Origin: Bradysia coprophila
Taxonomy: Eukaryota; Arthropoda; Insecta; Diptera; Sciaridae
Reading direction: 5' to 3'
Assembly (NCBI RefSeq): GCF_014529535.1
Contig: NW_023503727.1
Coordinates: forward strand, 2,356,001 to 2,420,000
DNA: 64,000 nt
Shown here: piece by piece, positions 34,830 through 46,684 of the stretch
How the letters are laid out: the number at the start of each line of letters is the position of its first letter
How positions within the stretch are numbered: the first letter of the stretch is position 1
Translations under genes and position numbers: made by a program
The notes under the pieces: model-generated
Told to the model about the DNA's origin: nothing
What the model saw: the letters and a program-made list of their open reading frames with translations, nothing else
Databases searched by the model: none

Positions 34830-35752
34830 TGTGTTTTTTGGAAATGTGCATGAAAATGTATTAATTTTTACAGAAACTTCAATAAAATTATTGATTTGCC
34901 GATGAGAAAGTGTTAAGATTGAATTAATATAAGTTTTAGCAAAAGTGCGAGCGCAGTTTTCGCAAACAGATGTAGTGGTTCGATACGTGTATCAAACCCA
35001 CATGAAACATTTCTATTAACTCGAATATGGAGGATGTGCTGAAAATGTGTGAAGATGCTTCATTTCAAGTGATTTTCAAGTGTTGTTTTCTCCGGATGTA
35101 GACCACTGTTTTTAATGATCGTTGAACTCGTTTGAACATAATTTTTTTTTTTGATTTGGTTCAGTATGGAAAAGTTAAAATGTTCGCCTATATATAGGTT
35201 CCTTAGTCTACCGTTGGTTGTTTTCTTTTCTTAGGGAGTCGACTAGCGTCACGAACCTCCGCTATCGCTTCGGTTCATGATCTTAGTGAGAATCCAATTA
35301 GAATGAATTAGAATGGTTCCGATATCCTTTTAGTTTCATTCAAATTACAGCTTTTAAAGTGAGATATAAAATCAATCAGACATTTTTCAGATATTCTGTT
35401 CACACTTTCGTTCTACAGAATAATAATCTACATCAATTAAAAATAAATTATTTATACTGCACACGGTCTATTGATTCTGCGAACTTCCTTCTCAAATGAG
35501 CCTGCCGTTTTCGGGAATCTTCGTTAATGCTTTAGTCATTATCATTTTGCGGTAATCATGCGTAACGACGAAAAATAGCCTACACGGCTCATTACGTTAG
35601 AAACTCAGTTGAAAAGCGGTCGCATTAACAGCTGACATTGTCATTCCACCGATCGTAATACGATATCATTGTGCTGATTATACACAAAACATTAATGTGT
35701 TGACCGGAATGAATTAAAAATAGTGTGATAACGACATGCAAACAGTGAAGAC
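34830..35752. other. Gene-free; upstream region of the DUF1091 gene
   Basis: No coding signal. A small hairpin around CGCTATCGCTTCGGTTCATG is at 35255-35285. TTAAAAATAG at about 35714 could act as a weak TATA element for the next gene. Confidence 0.45.
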
Positions 35753-37256
35753 ATGGACGACAGAACTGGAAGAGTGTTCTTCTTGGTGATCTTTGCAAGT
35801 CTTTGCTACGTGTCGATGTGTTCGAAAGTTAGTATTAATTTCACTCAAGAAGGACAGAGTTACTCATTCACCTGAAACTGTTTGAGTTAAAGGGGCTCTT
35901 CGTTCGTCTTTTCCTAGGAGTTTTACCATTTGAACGAGCAATTGAGCTCTACTTCTTTGAATTTTTTGTAACATTAAACCTTTCCAGATCGTGGTCATCC
36001 CACATAGTGAGAGATGCAAAGTCCTTGATCAAACGATCGTGCAAAATTTTACTTGCAGCGCCAAAAACGTCAACCGTACACTAACCCTTAGCACAAAAGA
36101 ACTAATTTTTAGACCAGGCGTGTCTTTGTCAAACTATTATGTAAGCGGAAAAATGACAACAGGAGGCGGTAAGCTTTTTCTGCAGGTTACTGCAGGGCTT
36201 TACTTGGTATCATTATTATGAGCATGCGCAGAGAGAAAATTCTTTCTCTGCGTATTTTTCGAGACAGTCGCCCTACAGTGTGGTTTCCATTCAAACAAAA
36301 TTATCCCTTCTGCGTTTGGGTGCGAGCGGATTGTCATGTAAACGAGGAAGGCAAAATTCAAGATTGTTCGCTCGGAGGCAAAACGGAGAACTCTTTTTGA
36401 GTGGAAATCAAACCTCAGAGTTTTGATTAACACGTGTCGCTCATCCCATCTGCAGGATCAGCTGAGCACTACTTATTGCCACTGCAATTCATGCTTTAAT
36501 CCGCATATAACAATAAAAAAATGCGTTTCACACAAATTGTATTTTTCGATTGCAGACACACGTTGTTTTTTACCGTAAATTTGCTACAGTTTACCGACAA
36601 TTCATGATCGACCTCCACTTAGATTCGTGTGCTTTACGTGTTGGCAAAAAAGTGGCATTTACACAACTGATAAACATCGAAAAGCGACTCGCGTATGGCA
36701 ACTATTATGCGCCTTGTCCGATGTCGGTGTGTGTGGTCGCGTGGTATACAGTGTTAACGTAGCGAAATATCTTGTTTGTTCAAAGTTGAGGGTAGTGTCA
36801 AAATGATAGAATATTCTAAACGTTTGACATTGCGCTCACTCAACGCATTTCAAGCATGAGTGATCGTAGTGGTCAGAAAGTACTGTATTTTACATGAAAA
36901 TGTTTTTACAGTGTTTTATGTTTGCATGATACACTGTCCAGTTTCAGTACTCTATTTAGAGTACCACTAATGCTTTAAGTGCGTTGGCTCACTACGTTTA
37001 TTGTTTGCTCACTTTCTCTCTCTCTCTCTCTCTCTCTTTCCGTGACTTCATTTTGTCGTTTCGTCGTTTTCAGGGAAGACGGTTTGAACGCAATATGCCT
37101 TTGAATAGGACCTTGTTGGATATCTTCCCATCTGGCGAATACAGAGTCGATACCACAGCTTATACAATTGTGGATGGTGAAAGGAAAGAACTCATCTTAG
37201 CACAAAGGTATGGTGAGGTAAAGTATACGACAATCGAGTATTGGAAGAAGAAGTAG
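35753..37256 (+). CDS. DUF1091-like secreted protein, four exons
   Basis: Exons 35753-35827, 35988-36140, 36556-36726 and 37074-37256, all phase 0, give 193 residues, the usual size for the family. Exon 1 encodes a signal peptide (FFLVIFASLCYVSMC). Exons 2-3 join as SLSNYYTHVVFYRKF, then IDLHLDSC; exon 3 ends YYAPCPM and exon 4 has PSGEYRVD. This order (FYRK, D-x-C, YYxxCP, PxGxYR) is the DUF1091 pattern, a large insect-specific family of extracellular proteins, some linked to chemosensory organs. The GTAAGC donor at 36141 is chosen over the one at 36169 because only the former keeps the frame. AATAAA is at 37263. Intron 3 contains a family H repeat and a (TC)n tract. Exact function unknown. 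Confidence 0.85.
36220..36450. repeat. Imperfect inverted repeat in intron 2 of the DUF1091 gene
   Basis: GTGTGGTTTCCATTCAAACA near 36279 is loosely inverted at GAGTGGAAATCAAACC near 36398, and CTGCGTTTGGGTGCGAGCG pairs with CGCTCGGAGGCAAAACGG. Probably a decayed MITE. The minus 77-codon frame is chance. Confidence 0.55.
36838..36990. repeat. Family H MITE-like repeat in intron 3
   Basis: CAACGCATTTCAAGCATGAG and TAATGCTTTAAGTGCGTTGG are inverted ends; CTGTCCAGTTTCAGTACTCT is shared with 22985-23150. Confidence 0.7.
37015..37038 (+). repeat. (TC)n microsatellite near an acceptor
   Basis: About eleven TC units, 36 bp upstream of the exon 4 acceptor, extending its pyrimidine-rich tract. Confidence 0.9.
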
Positions 37257-37262
37257 GAAAAA

Positions 37263-37268
37263 AATAAA
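37263..37268 (+). terminator. Polyadenylation signal of the DUF1091 gene
   Basis: AATAAA 7 bp after the stop codon. Confidence 0.7.
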
Positions 37269-37269
37269 T

Positions 37270-38325
37270 TCGAAAACGGATCGGTTTTTTTTTCATTGAA
37301 AAATTGATTTCGGTTTTCAATTAACCCAGTCCCAAATATCAAACAAATTTGACATAAAACTAAAAAGTTACACAATCCAATTCATTTGACTTCAAAATAA
37401 TTGCAACAATGATGGAAATAAGGGAGGGACTTATCGATTTTATTCGCGATTTCTCGTCAAATATCAATAGAAATACGAAAAATAAGAAACTCGTACATCG
37501 GGCATCCTCAAAATATTGTCTCATTTAAAAGATTTTACAAAAAGAAAATCTATGAAAATAGCACTTCCCACTCAATTTCACACCCAAATCACATCCACCT
37601 TGAACTTAGTCAAATATGGTTTAACGAAGAAAATCATCGTAAAAGTCGTTCATCGGAACATGATTATAGTTTTTCAAACGTCAAATCGCCAACACAAAAA
37701 TGTAGTGTTTGTTGTGAAAATGTCATAATTTCGGTGATTTCGGTGTGATTTAATTCAGATTTTGTGAGGAAATGTGCTTCTTGTGTTGTTTTTAACAGTT
37801 CACTTATCGGTTGACTTAAAATATTCGTCGAAGCAACCAAAATTATGAAAAAAAATTTATGACCAATCATGTAAACAAACAACAATATTGTCAACTCACC
37901 CATTGCAGAAGAGATGACCCAGTAGAAATAAAATGACGGCGGTAATCTTAAAAATTACGTTTTAGCGGAAACGTTTTGCTTTAAATGTGTATCCGTTTCC
38001 GGTAAAATAAATTAGTGCGAAAGCAACTACTTTTCATGAGCTTTATAATAACACCTTTAGTTAGGGGTGGGTCACATCCCTTATTGACGACGCGTAACTG
38101 AAATGTTGAGTCTGCGTTAGGGATCATTTGATTCAATACTAGCGGGACATATCAATTTGCATCATAGGCTGTTGATTGAGTTCTGCATTGAATTATAAAG
38201 AATATTGAAGTTTGCAGTGTTGTAGTTTTATTATTTCAACCTGATGACGTACTAGAGTCTTCTCTAGTACTAGAGTAGATGTTGAGGAAGTTGGGAAATA
38301 CACATGCTGAAAGAATGGACAAACG
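37270..38325. other. Gene-free stretch
   Basis: Nothing supported; 70-79-codon overlapping frames at 37516-37903 look random. Confidence 0.45.
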
Positions 38326-38329
38326 CAAA

Positions 38330-38500
38330 AAAGCCGAATCATCTGTCACTTTGTGATGCAAATTGAATTTGGTAACAAAAATTTCTAGAATTTTTTCGAT
38401 CAACTTTTGCTTTCATAATTTTTGCGTACAATCGCAGAATGCGTTACGATATCAGTTGTTTTGGAAGAATAAACAGGAACTTGCGTCACTTATTCTTTTG
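38330..38500. repeat. Family C repeat, inverted copy
   Basis: Blocks GTCACTTTGTGATGCAAAT, TTTTTGCGTACAATCGCAGA, ATATCAGTTGTTTTGGAAGA and AACTTGCGTCACTTATTC match 6340-6600 in reverse orientation. Confidence 0.65.
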
Positions 38501-39760
38501 AATTATTGTCGGTTCCCCAATGAAGTAAATGATTTTGCGACTCAATTTATTGAAAGTATTTAGATCAAAGAGGTGACAAATTCAGTAGGAACTTTGAAAT
38601 CTCTCGAAGTTCAATACGTTTTAAACAACAATCACAGTTAGAAAGCGCCTTAACGACTTCTTGCTAAGAACTAGGAAACAAGATATCTTAGACATAGCGA
38701 TGCTATGATAGCATACATCACTCACCAATAAAAAGAACAAAGAAAGCTGCTCCCTTTCTCTCTTCCCATTGTTGTAGCGAGTGAAGTAAGGATTAAAATT
38801 TAGTCAGCGCTAAACGTAGTCTCCGTAGTCAATAATGTAATGAAAATTACTCTGCTTACATCATCATAACGTAAAAATAACAAAATAACTGCGGACAAAA
38901 AATGCCCGATCAGCCCGGGCCTAATAACCAAAAACAAAGTTCTCCGGGATCTTATTATCTAGGTTGTTTCGTCAGGTAATATTTTGTGTGAAATAGATGG
39001 CAGTGATCTCGAAGTAATTACAGTCTATAAGGAACATTAACCGGAACACAAATTATTCGTCTGTGACATCTATTATCATGTCCTTAGCGTTAGCGGAGGA
39101 CTTGACGCAGTCTAACTTCCAAAAAAAGAACGAAGAAAATTTTTTGAGACGGGGCAACTATATATATGGGCGATAATTTCAGTTTCTTTCCTTTGGTCTG
39201 TATCACCACAAATCTTATTCGCGCTTCAAATACGAGCAAAACGAGCTATCACTCGACTATGTAGCTTTAAAATTACCGGAGATACATCGTTTTGAAATTG
39301 GCACTTTTCATAGAAAATACACCAAATTGACTTTTCCCAAACAATCAAAATCTTTTAACTTACTCTGTATGTTTCTATCTATCTATCGACGGTCGATCTC
39401 GGAAACTAGTCAGCCAATCTCCATGAAATTTTGCAGGAAACTCAGGGTGGACATAAAAATGAAAATGTGATACGCCATTACCCCAGGAAAAACCAGAATT
39501 TTGCTTTATTGGCCTCGAAGTGGTTTCTAAGTATGGTTTTCGAGGGTCGGGAACGCGTTTTCGGTTGTAGCTTAGCTGTATTGAAACCTACAGAGGCGTG
39601 CGACCCATCAAATGAAAGGTATTCGTAACACGATTCGAACAAAAAAATAATTAAAAAAATCGGGGCAGATTCGTTTGAGCTAGAGTGATTAGAGTGACCA
39701 AATTTTGAGCTACTCGAGCGTAGGATGAAAGGACTAATATTTTTTTGGGTTATGAAAGAT
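38501..39760. other. Gene-free; degenerate dispersed repeat
   Basis: 39220-39440 has AAAACGAGCTATCACTCGAC and TCGGAAACTAGTCAGCCAAT, recalling 5180-5390. No gene seen; the 65-codon frame at 39431 lies in this repeat. Confidence 0.45.
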
Positions 39761-40030
39761 AGAGAGTTACTTTCTTCGGCAAAGTCTCAGAGTTTTACGA
39801 GTACAACAGAGGGACATATGTGAAAAATGTCGAAAGTTGGAAATGGGTGGGTCAATTGGGGTTTTGGAGGTATTTCTTGAATGGTGGCAGATAGAGAGTT
39901 ACTTTCTTCGGCAAAGTCTCAGAGTTTTACGAGTAGAAAAGAAAGGCATTTGTGAAAAATGTCGAAAGTTGGAAATGTGTGGGTCAATTGGGGTTTTAGA
40001 GATATTTCTTGAATGGTGGCAGATAAAGAA
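39761..40030. repeat. Tandem duplication of a ~131-bp unit
   Basis: Two nearly identical copies (39761-39890 and 39891-40022) of AGAGAGTTACTTTCTTCGGC ... AATTGGGGTTTTGGAGGTAT ... TTGAATGGTGGCAG, plus the start of a third. The open frame at 39837-40253 runs through both copies because 131 is not a multiple of three but the copies differ by small indels; it encodes no known domain. Confidence 0.85.
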
Positions 40031-40034
40031 TTAC

Positions 40035-40130
40035 TTTCGTCAAATTTTCGATTTTCGTCAAATTTCGAATTTCGTCAAATTTTCGATTTTCGTCAAATTT
40101 TCGATTTTCGTCAAATTTTCGAATTTCGTT
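40035..40130. repeat. CGTCAAATTTTCGATTTT minisatellite
   Basis: Six units of 17-18 bp directly after the duplication. Confidence 0.9.
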
Positions 40131-40154
40131 GAAAATTTGACTGGAAACAACCAA

Positions 40155-40260
40155 AATTTTACCAAAAAAATCTGCGTCGCAAAGTGGCAAATGTTCTGGA
40201 ACAGACCAGCAAGAAAATTTATCTGCCACATGCGACGCAGATTTTTTTGGTAAAATTTTG
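40155..40260. repeat. Palindrome with ACCAAAAAAATCTGCGTCGC arms
   Basis: CCAAAATTTTACCAAAAAAA and TCTGCGTCGCA at 40159-40190 are inverted at 40228-40258. The inner part, CAAAGTGGCAAATGTTC, also occurs in family C. Likely a family C derivative. Confidence 0.75.
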
Positions 40261-41498
40261 GTAAAAATTATTTGGCAGATGATGAGAAAAACTAAGCCAG
40301 CTTGTTTGAACTAAAATTGGGTGTAAAATTTAATTTTTGCGTAACGATGCTGAAAGCGTCAACTCTAGCGGTATCATCCATTTTAGAAATTGTATTTCAA
40401 AGACTGCGTCACACTTTTCTCGAAGAGATTTTTGTTGGGATCATTTCTATGTAGTCTACAGGATACAGACAGATGATAATATGTCGCCATATTATCATCT
40501 CTCTGCAAGCAAACCAACACTTTTGCTGTATTTGCTGTAAAAATAGGCGAATGTAATACCTGTAATGCCCACGCGCTATGTGTATTCCCAGACATATAAC
40601 CGAATATCAACATTTATCATGAGATCTTATACTATCATAAGCGAGTACTGAAAGAAAATAAACTTTCCCTTCCTGAAACAAAATGGTATTACATGCATTG
40701 CACTTTCCAGCATATTTTATTACGTGTTTTTTGGAAAATAGACGATCGAAGAAAGGTGGGCGAATACTTATACTTACCTTAATTGCTTTTAAAAGCCATA
40801 AATTTTATTAATTTGGTACTTGGAATTTGGAATAAACTAGCAAAGAAAAGTTTTCTTCGAAAACGTCCACAATTTTCTAAAGACATTTTACCAAAGTGAT
40901 GTAAATTAAAGGGGATTTGTTGATGTAGCATGTTGTATGAAACCCAGCGCGACAATTCGGTTCCATATTTCTATATTTTGGACAGAAATTTGCACTTGGT
41001 TCTTTGGGAAAGTTTTCACTTGAAGCAGAGACGCTCTTATGCAATTCGGTGATAATAGATGAGTAAACAAAACTTTGTTGTCTTTCCCTTTGATAAAAGT
41101 TGAAATTACTGGCGAACGATAAGTCCTATTTATATCCTTTGAATATATGTACTGTGCGGAGTTGGTTTTAATCAAGTTAAAGTTAAAAATGGACAAGAAA
41201 GTAAAATGTATAAAATTGGGGAATAATATGTGTGACATAAGGTGATTTTGGTTGCATAGTTACTGATGGCGTTTTCAGCGTTTTTAGTGTACTTTTTCTT
41301 GCAGAGAGTTGATAACAGATGGGGTTCCGCCATCTGTTATCATCTCTCTGTTTTCTAGCTGTAGATATCTAAGTACGGAACAAAACACGCAAAAAACATT
41401 TATGGAAAGTAGAAAGTGTAAACTTTTGGAACATATCCATTGATTCAATTACGTTGGTGTTATTTTTATGCAAACGAAGAATAAATAAATGTGGTGGC
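40261..41498. other. Gene-free stretch
   Basis: No gene seen. 41306-41346 is a short perfect hairpin, AGAGTTGATAACAGATGG with a GGTTCC loop, related to GATGATAATATGTCGCC at 40470-40500. The 110-codon minus frame at 40906-41238 is not convincing. Confidence 0.45.
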
Positions 41499-41506
41499 GT
41501 CTACAC

Positions 41507-41847
41507 CAAAGTATATAAACACTGAAGGTAATGCAGACCCTCAGCGGATCAGAGAAATTACGGATCCAAACTTTCAGGTGAATTCATTTTCGTATGTTGT
41601 CGAACTTAGTCTTGTGCAACATGACGGCGCAAAATCCTTCCAATTCACCACTAAATTCAACTTGACGTAAACGAATGTTATATGTGTGCAACATAACGCC
41701 GCTAAATCGTTCTAAATTCACCACTAGATGCAACTTGACGCAAACGAATTCATTACGTGTGCAACATTACGAAGCTAAAGTTCACCTGAAAGTTTGGATC
41801 CGTGTGTAACTCTGGATTTGCATTACCTTCAGTGTTTATATACTTTG
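41507..41847. mobile_element. hAT-type MITE
   Basis: 341 bp, ends CAAAGTATATAAACACTGAA and inverted, flanked by a perfect 8-bp duplication GTCTACAC (41499-41506 and 41848-41855). Internally there are three imperfect direct units with ATTCACCACTA and AACTTGACG. No ORF. Confidence 0.9.
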
Positions 41848-41939
41848 GTCTACACTACCCCTAATGTCAAGCAATTTTCGAATTTAATTTTGTATTCATT
41901 CAGGTGAACAGCGTCGTGTGAACGAGGAAACACTTTTTA

Positions 41940-42500
41940 ATTGGAAGAGACTGTTGGCACCGGGTGTTAATAGTCTCTTTATTACACTGTGGCTAATGAC
42001 ACCAGGTGCCAATAGTCTCTTTATTATACTAATGCTAATCGCAGCAGGTGCCATTAGCCATAGTATTTCAAAGGGACAATTGGCACCCGAAAAAATTAAA
42101 ATTAAAAATCCGGACATTTTGAAAATTAAACTTGTTTTTGTACACAATTCTAGGGAATTCATATTTTTACGAAATGTAACGTAAAGGTAGTTTGTTCGAT
42201 TTTAAAGTATTCGACCCTTTACGAAAAAGAAACGTAAAGACGGGTTGTTCGATACTAGGGAATTAATCCTTTTACGAAATGAAACGTAAGTCGTTTTGTT
42301 GGATCATAGTCAATTTTAATTTTTCTCGGTTCCAATAGTCTCTTTATAATACTGTGGCTAATGGCACTGGGTGCCAATAGTCGCTTTATAATACTGTGCC
42401 TATTGGCACCGGGTGCGATTAGCATTAGTATAATGAATAGACTATTGGCACCTGGTGATATTAGCCACAGTATAAAAAGAGACTATTGGCACCCCGAGGG
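41940..42500. repeat. Foldback built from GGCACCGGGTGCCAATAG units
   Basis: About ten ~50-bp units, GGTGCCAATAGTCTCTTTAT then AATACTGTGGCTAATGGCAC. The left half (41950-42090) and right half (42330-42495) contain units in both orientations, separated by ~240 bp with CTTTTACGAAATG repeats. The CACCGGGTG centre resembles the palindromes at 10377 and 13800. Overlapping 88-codon frames are by-products. Confidence 0.75.
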
Positions 42501-42730
42501 GAAAACCGGGTAAACCACTCATTTTTATTGATGTGAATAACATGATGATGAAACAGTGACTAACCAGCATTTAACCAGATGAATCGTCACAAAACTATAA
42601 TTAATCGTGAAATATGGTGGTTAATCATGGTTAATCACTGATTAAGATAAGATAATCATTTATTTAGCTAATATAAAATCACAGAAAAAAAGGACTACAG
42701 CAAAAGTCACACTTCTCAGTCAATTTATAA
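42501..42730. other. No feature seen
   Basis: AT-rich, with repeated TTAATCA / TGGTTAATCA motifs at 42550-42650 that may be the 3' tail of the RT relic. Confidence 0.4.
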
Positions 42731-43005
42731 TCAGCTTTCGTCTCCACTTAAAAACCACAAATTTATGCTGACGTCCTTGAAATAACTCCTCAATTTACTA
42801 TTAAAAACTCCTCCACTCTTCTCGTTCTTCACTTCACTCGGCAATGTGTTCAATTCAATGAGGCCTTTATGGAATACTGAATTAAGCACTTTCGCGCTTC
42901 TCTTGCATGTGAACCAAAAGTTGTTTCTCGACCTCGTTGGAAAGTTATGGACATCGCAGTTGAATGTCATCATCTCGCTCAGACAATTGGGTAGGACACT
43001 AAACT
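42731..43005 (-). pseudogene. Non-LTR retrotransposon RT C-terminal relic
   Basis: The minus frame reads CLSEMMTFNCDVHNFPTRSR ... SVFHKGLIELNTLPSEVKNE ... FNSKLRSYF. The pattern R-x-x-x-F..S-V-F-x-x-G-x-x-x-x-N-x-L-P-x-E-x-K...F-K-x-x-L-x-x-Y is the usual last 80 residues of Jockey/CR1-like RT ORFs in animals. It is short, lacks all catalytic motifs and has no start of its own, so it is a 5'-truncated dead copy. Confidence 0.7.
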
Positions 43006-43267
43006 TCAGCTAGTAGATTAATTTTAATGTAGTTACATGCACTCGCTGCTTAACATTTAACAGGTTCATTGACTCTAGCATCGCCGTGCGTATTCACATT
43101 TATCATGTTGCTGATTAACTGATTTACAATGTTAATCACAAATGCTAGTAAGGCTAGGGATGCTTCGCTTCAAAAAATATAATACGAAAAGTTAACGATT
43201 ACATTGGAATGATTTAAGTCAATGCTAGCTTCTTTAATTGCGTCATAAGATCTTTTCAGTCTATTAA
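43006..43267. other. No feature seen
   Basis: No coding signal or clear repeat. Confidence 0.4.
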
Positions 43268-44846
43268 ACGAGCCATCAGAACAGTCGGAGCGTTTGCTGC
43301 GACTGAGCCCCGTACGAACCCGTATATCTATTGCGTACGTGACCCTAGTGCGTCTGTCACCCTACTTTGACCGTAGACCTATTGCACCCGTAAACGTAGT
43401 TGAAGTCAAATTATTATGAAATGTGTACATCTTAGAAATCGCGCACAGCGCAATTACGAAGCCCCGTACGACGTTCCTTTCAAATGTAACACAAATTTCA
43501 AGTTGACCTAAAATTTTAATTTATTGAGAGGCCTAAGGCCAAGTTACGGCCTTAGTCCAACGACCCAAATTTATTTTTTTTCCAACAGTATTCTATTCGG
43601 CCTTCGATTACCTTCCAAATGAAACAAAAATTAGGAAAATCGGATGAAATTTACTCGAGTTATATGCAAAATACACTTAGGGCCGAGTAGCGGGCTTAGT
43701 CCAACGACCCAAATTTTGATTTTTTTCAACAACATTCTATTCGGTGTTCAACTACCTTTCAAATGAAAAATAAATTAGGAAAATCGGATCAAATTTACTC
43801 GAGTTATATGCAAAACACACTTAGGGCCGTGGAGCGGCCTTAGTCCAAAGACCCAAATTTTAAATTTTTTCCACAACATTCTATTCTGTGTTCAATTACA
43901 TTTTAAATGAAACAAAAATTAGGAAAAACGGATGAAATTTACTTGAGTTATATGCAAAATACACTTAGGGCCGAGTAGCGGCCTTAATCCAAGGACCCAA
44001 ATTTTTTTTTTTTTTCAACAACATTCTATTCGGTGTTCGATTACCTTTCAAATGAAACAAAATTTGGGAAAATCGGATCAAATTTACTCGAGTTATATGC
44101 AAAATACACTTAGGGCCGAGGAGCGGCCTCAGACCCAGGACCCAAATTTCAAACATTTTTCTCACCACATTCTATTCGGTATTCAATTACCTTTCATATA
44201 AGACAAAAACTAGCAAAATTGGATGATATTTACTCGATCTATACGCAAAATACACTTAGGGCCGAGGAGTGGCCTCAGTCCAAGGACCCAAATTTAAAAC
44301 GTTTTTCGCCACATTATATTCGGGCTTCGATTACCTTTCAAATGAAACAAAAATTACGAAGAAAGGATGAAATTTACTCGAGTTATATGCAAAATACACT
44401 TAGGGCCGAGTAGCCTTTCACTTCTAGGGCCCTAACTCACGGTCCATTCACCCGATTTTAATAAACTTTTTTTTCCTGGATCGGTATCGACAATACCTAT
44501 CTTTTGCCGTTTCATTTGCATTTCCATCGTTTTTTTTGCCGTAAATATCCCCAAAAGACCTTAAAGCACTTAGGCGGCCCTAACTCACGAAGGGCCGACC
44601 CAAATATGCCCATCTTCGAACTTAGCCTCACTATTTTGACTATCTTTCAGGGAAAAAAAAATTTTGAAATCGGATTTGATTTACTCAAGATATCGACGTG
44701 ACAGACGGACAGACAAAATTTTTATTGCGGATTCGTTATCTATGAACATAGGCAAACACTTTGCCCTTACCGTCTGCTTCGAATTCCATCAATTACACAC
44801 GGCATCGTAATCCTATAAGCTCCTTTGTACTTCGTACGGGGCTAAA
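43268..44846. mobile_element. Family A element, full-length-looking copy
   Basis: It starts CGAGCCATCAGAACAGTCGG, reaches GAGCCCCGTACGAA at 43303, and ends CTTCGTACGGGGCT at 44844. In order it has a unique ~240 bp, a tandem array, the GAACTTAGCCTCACTATTTT block and a GACGGACA tract (here only two units). About 1.58 kb without coding capacity. Comparison with 365-1560 shows the same plan. Confidence 0.75.
43540..44415. repeat. Tandem repeat, ~145-bp unit, six copies
   Basis: Units with ACATTCTATTCGGTGTTC, TACCTTTCAAATGAAAC, AAATTTACTCGAGTTATATG and ACTTAGGGCCGAG. Homologous to 417-1115 but distinct in sequence (GGGCCGAGTAGC in place of GGGCCCTAGTAGC), so the arrays evolved separately. Confidence 0.85.
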
Positions 44847-44849
44847 AAG

Positions 44850-46465
44850 GGGCGAATAGTGAAATAAAGACTAATTGTACTTTGTATGAATAGCCTTTTA
44901 GTTTAGGTTCTTCTTTGTCAAGTGTCTTTAGTAGAAAAAAGCTATGATTGCATCAGCATCTGGACAGTCCTAGATACGCGAAAATGTAGAGAAAGAAAAC
45001 ACGAAACGTTTCCTCTTATGTGTGGCTTGTTATCGATGTTAAAATGAAGTAAAAGATTGTGAAACAATGAAACGTTTCCGCAATGGGCATAGATCAAAAG
45101 TAGTAAAAGATTCGATGGAGCCGTGGATGAAAGCATGTTTATAATACGAAAACAAAACTTATTTATGATGTTAACTGCTATGGCATATCACTGGCTATGG
45201 TCTCCGATTTTATGTATATTCTGTGCCATTACATTCGAGTGTGAACGAAGCGAAAAGAAGAAGAGAACAAATGATGTCGTAAGGCTCAAAAAACAATTTA
45301 CTTTTTAATCATAACAAATTATATGCATTATTGAGTAAATGAAGGTTAAATTTAAAATAAGCCATTTGCAAATCCGCCACACTGCGTAAAGTCATTTGTA
45401 AAGATAATACTCGAAAAGTTTACTCAATTCGATTTTTTTTTTCTTTTCCTTTCCGTGCTGGATTCGAAGGAACGAGGGAACGAACCGTTTATAAGTAAAA
45501 CACAGCACCTCTATAATATCGGTTGTGTGTGTATAACAATTTATAAATACGGAACGATTTCGTTGCTTCCTTCTTGGCTCATCATGTCGTATGATTTTAC
45601 ACAGAAAAACTTGCTAATACAAAATGTTATTTTATGCCGTACACACAATCTCTTTGATGATGGCTAAAACAATCTACCACTTTGGCACCCATCCTCTGTC
45701 GGATATTTTCCGCAAAACATTTTACAGAATCACTCCATGAGGGTGGTGTGTATTTTTGTGATGCGTTTGGAGTATTTGTGCGATATTTTCCGAAATTGAT
45801 ATGCCAATGTCGGTGTTTCGGGAATGGAAAATAAGCAGTGGCTGAACGACTCAAAATGTTGTTGATGGGGGGTTGTATGGTGTGTGTATAAGATACGTAT
45901 GGAAAATGTGAACGGTAACACCTAACATATATTTCGGAGAATATCATTAATTTTAATTTGGTGTGAAATTTGTGTAAGATTTTGTAGATTTGCAAAACAT
46001 TTAAGTATTCTTATCAGACAGTTTTCCAAGTTTTATTATGTTACTTTAGCGTCGAAAGTTCGACATCAAAATCTTTGAGAATAAGAAGAACCATTAGCAG
46101 GAGTTTTAAATAAATTTTTATTATATGCATGGGATGGGATTTTTTATGTTTTTTAATTTGGAATAAAAGGAGGAAATGTATGGCTCGTTTGACGTTCAAC
46201 TAACCAATTTATTGGTACAATTTGGGATGAATAATGGTGTCACGTTAGTAAAAAAGTAAAAAATTTGGAAACAAAAATTAGTCGGTGACGAACTTTGCAG
46301 AGCTTTTCCCCTATTTGCATCAGTTCAACGAGCTATCAAACATGAAATTCGCATTCGGTTATACTAGAATCCGACGGCATTGCATTTTCATGATTAACAT
46401 ATACGATAATAACCAAGGTAAATATTGTGAGGAGGTAATGCCATTCAGACGCGCGGCCTAGCACA
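44850..46465. other. Gene-free stretch
   Basis: Frames up to 122 codons (minus 45627-45995) lack domains and splice context. No repeat recognised. Confidence 0.45.
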
Positions 46466-46467
46466 TA

Positions 46468-46684
46468 AGTTCGATGCCAATGACATCTTTTTTTAAAATA
46501 GTCGACTACGATTTACTTGTATTTCACAAAAATATTTTCGCTATCTCACAACAGATGGCCCGACTTTCTATTCCATTTTTTGCTTTCAACGAAGTAATGA
46601 GATGGCGTTTGTATCGAACTTTCGTGCCACCGCACATCTGATTCGGTTATATATGGCATTACCTCCTCACTATATTTACCTTGA
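46468..46684. repeat. 217-bp dispersed repeat (copy 2)
   Basis: Direct partner of 29820-30036, differing at roughly ten positions. Flanks differ completely, so the homology ends mark the element. Confidence 0.85.

Noticed and set aside
36169..36174. Second GTAAGC as the exon 2 donor of the DUF1091 gene
   Set aside because: It puts exon 3 out of frame and leads to a stop; the donor at 36141 keeps phase 0 and the family pattern.
39837..40253. 138-codon frame
   Set aside because: It spans a tandem duplication and a minisatellite (repeated FVKFSIFVKFS) and is a repeat artefact.
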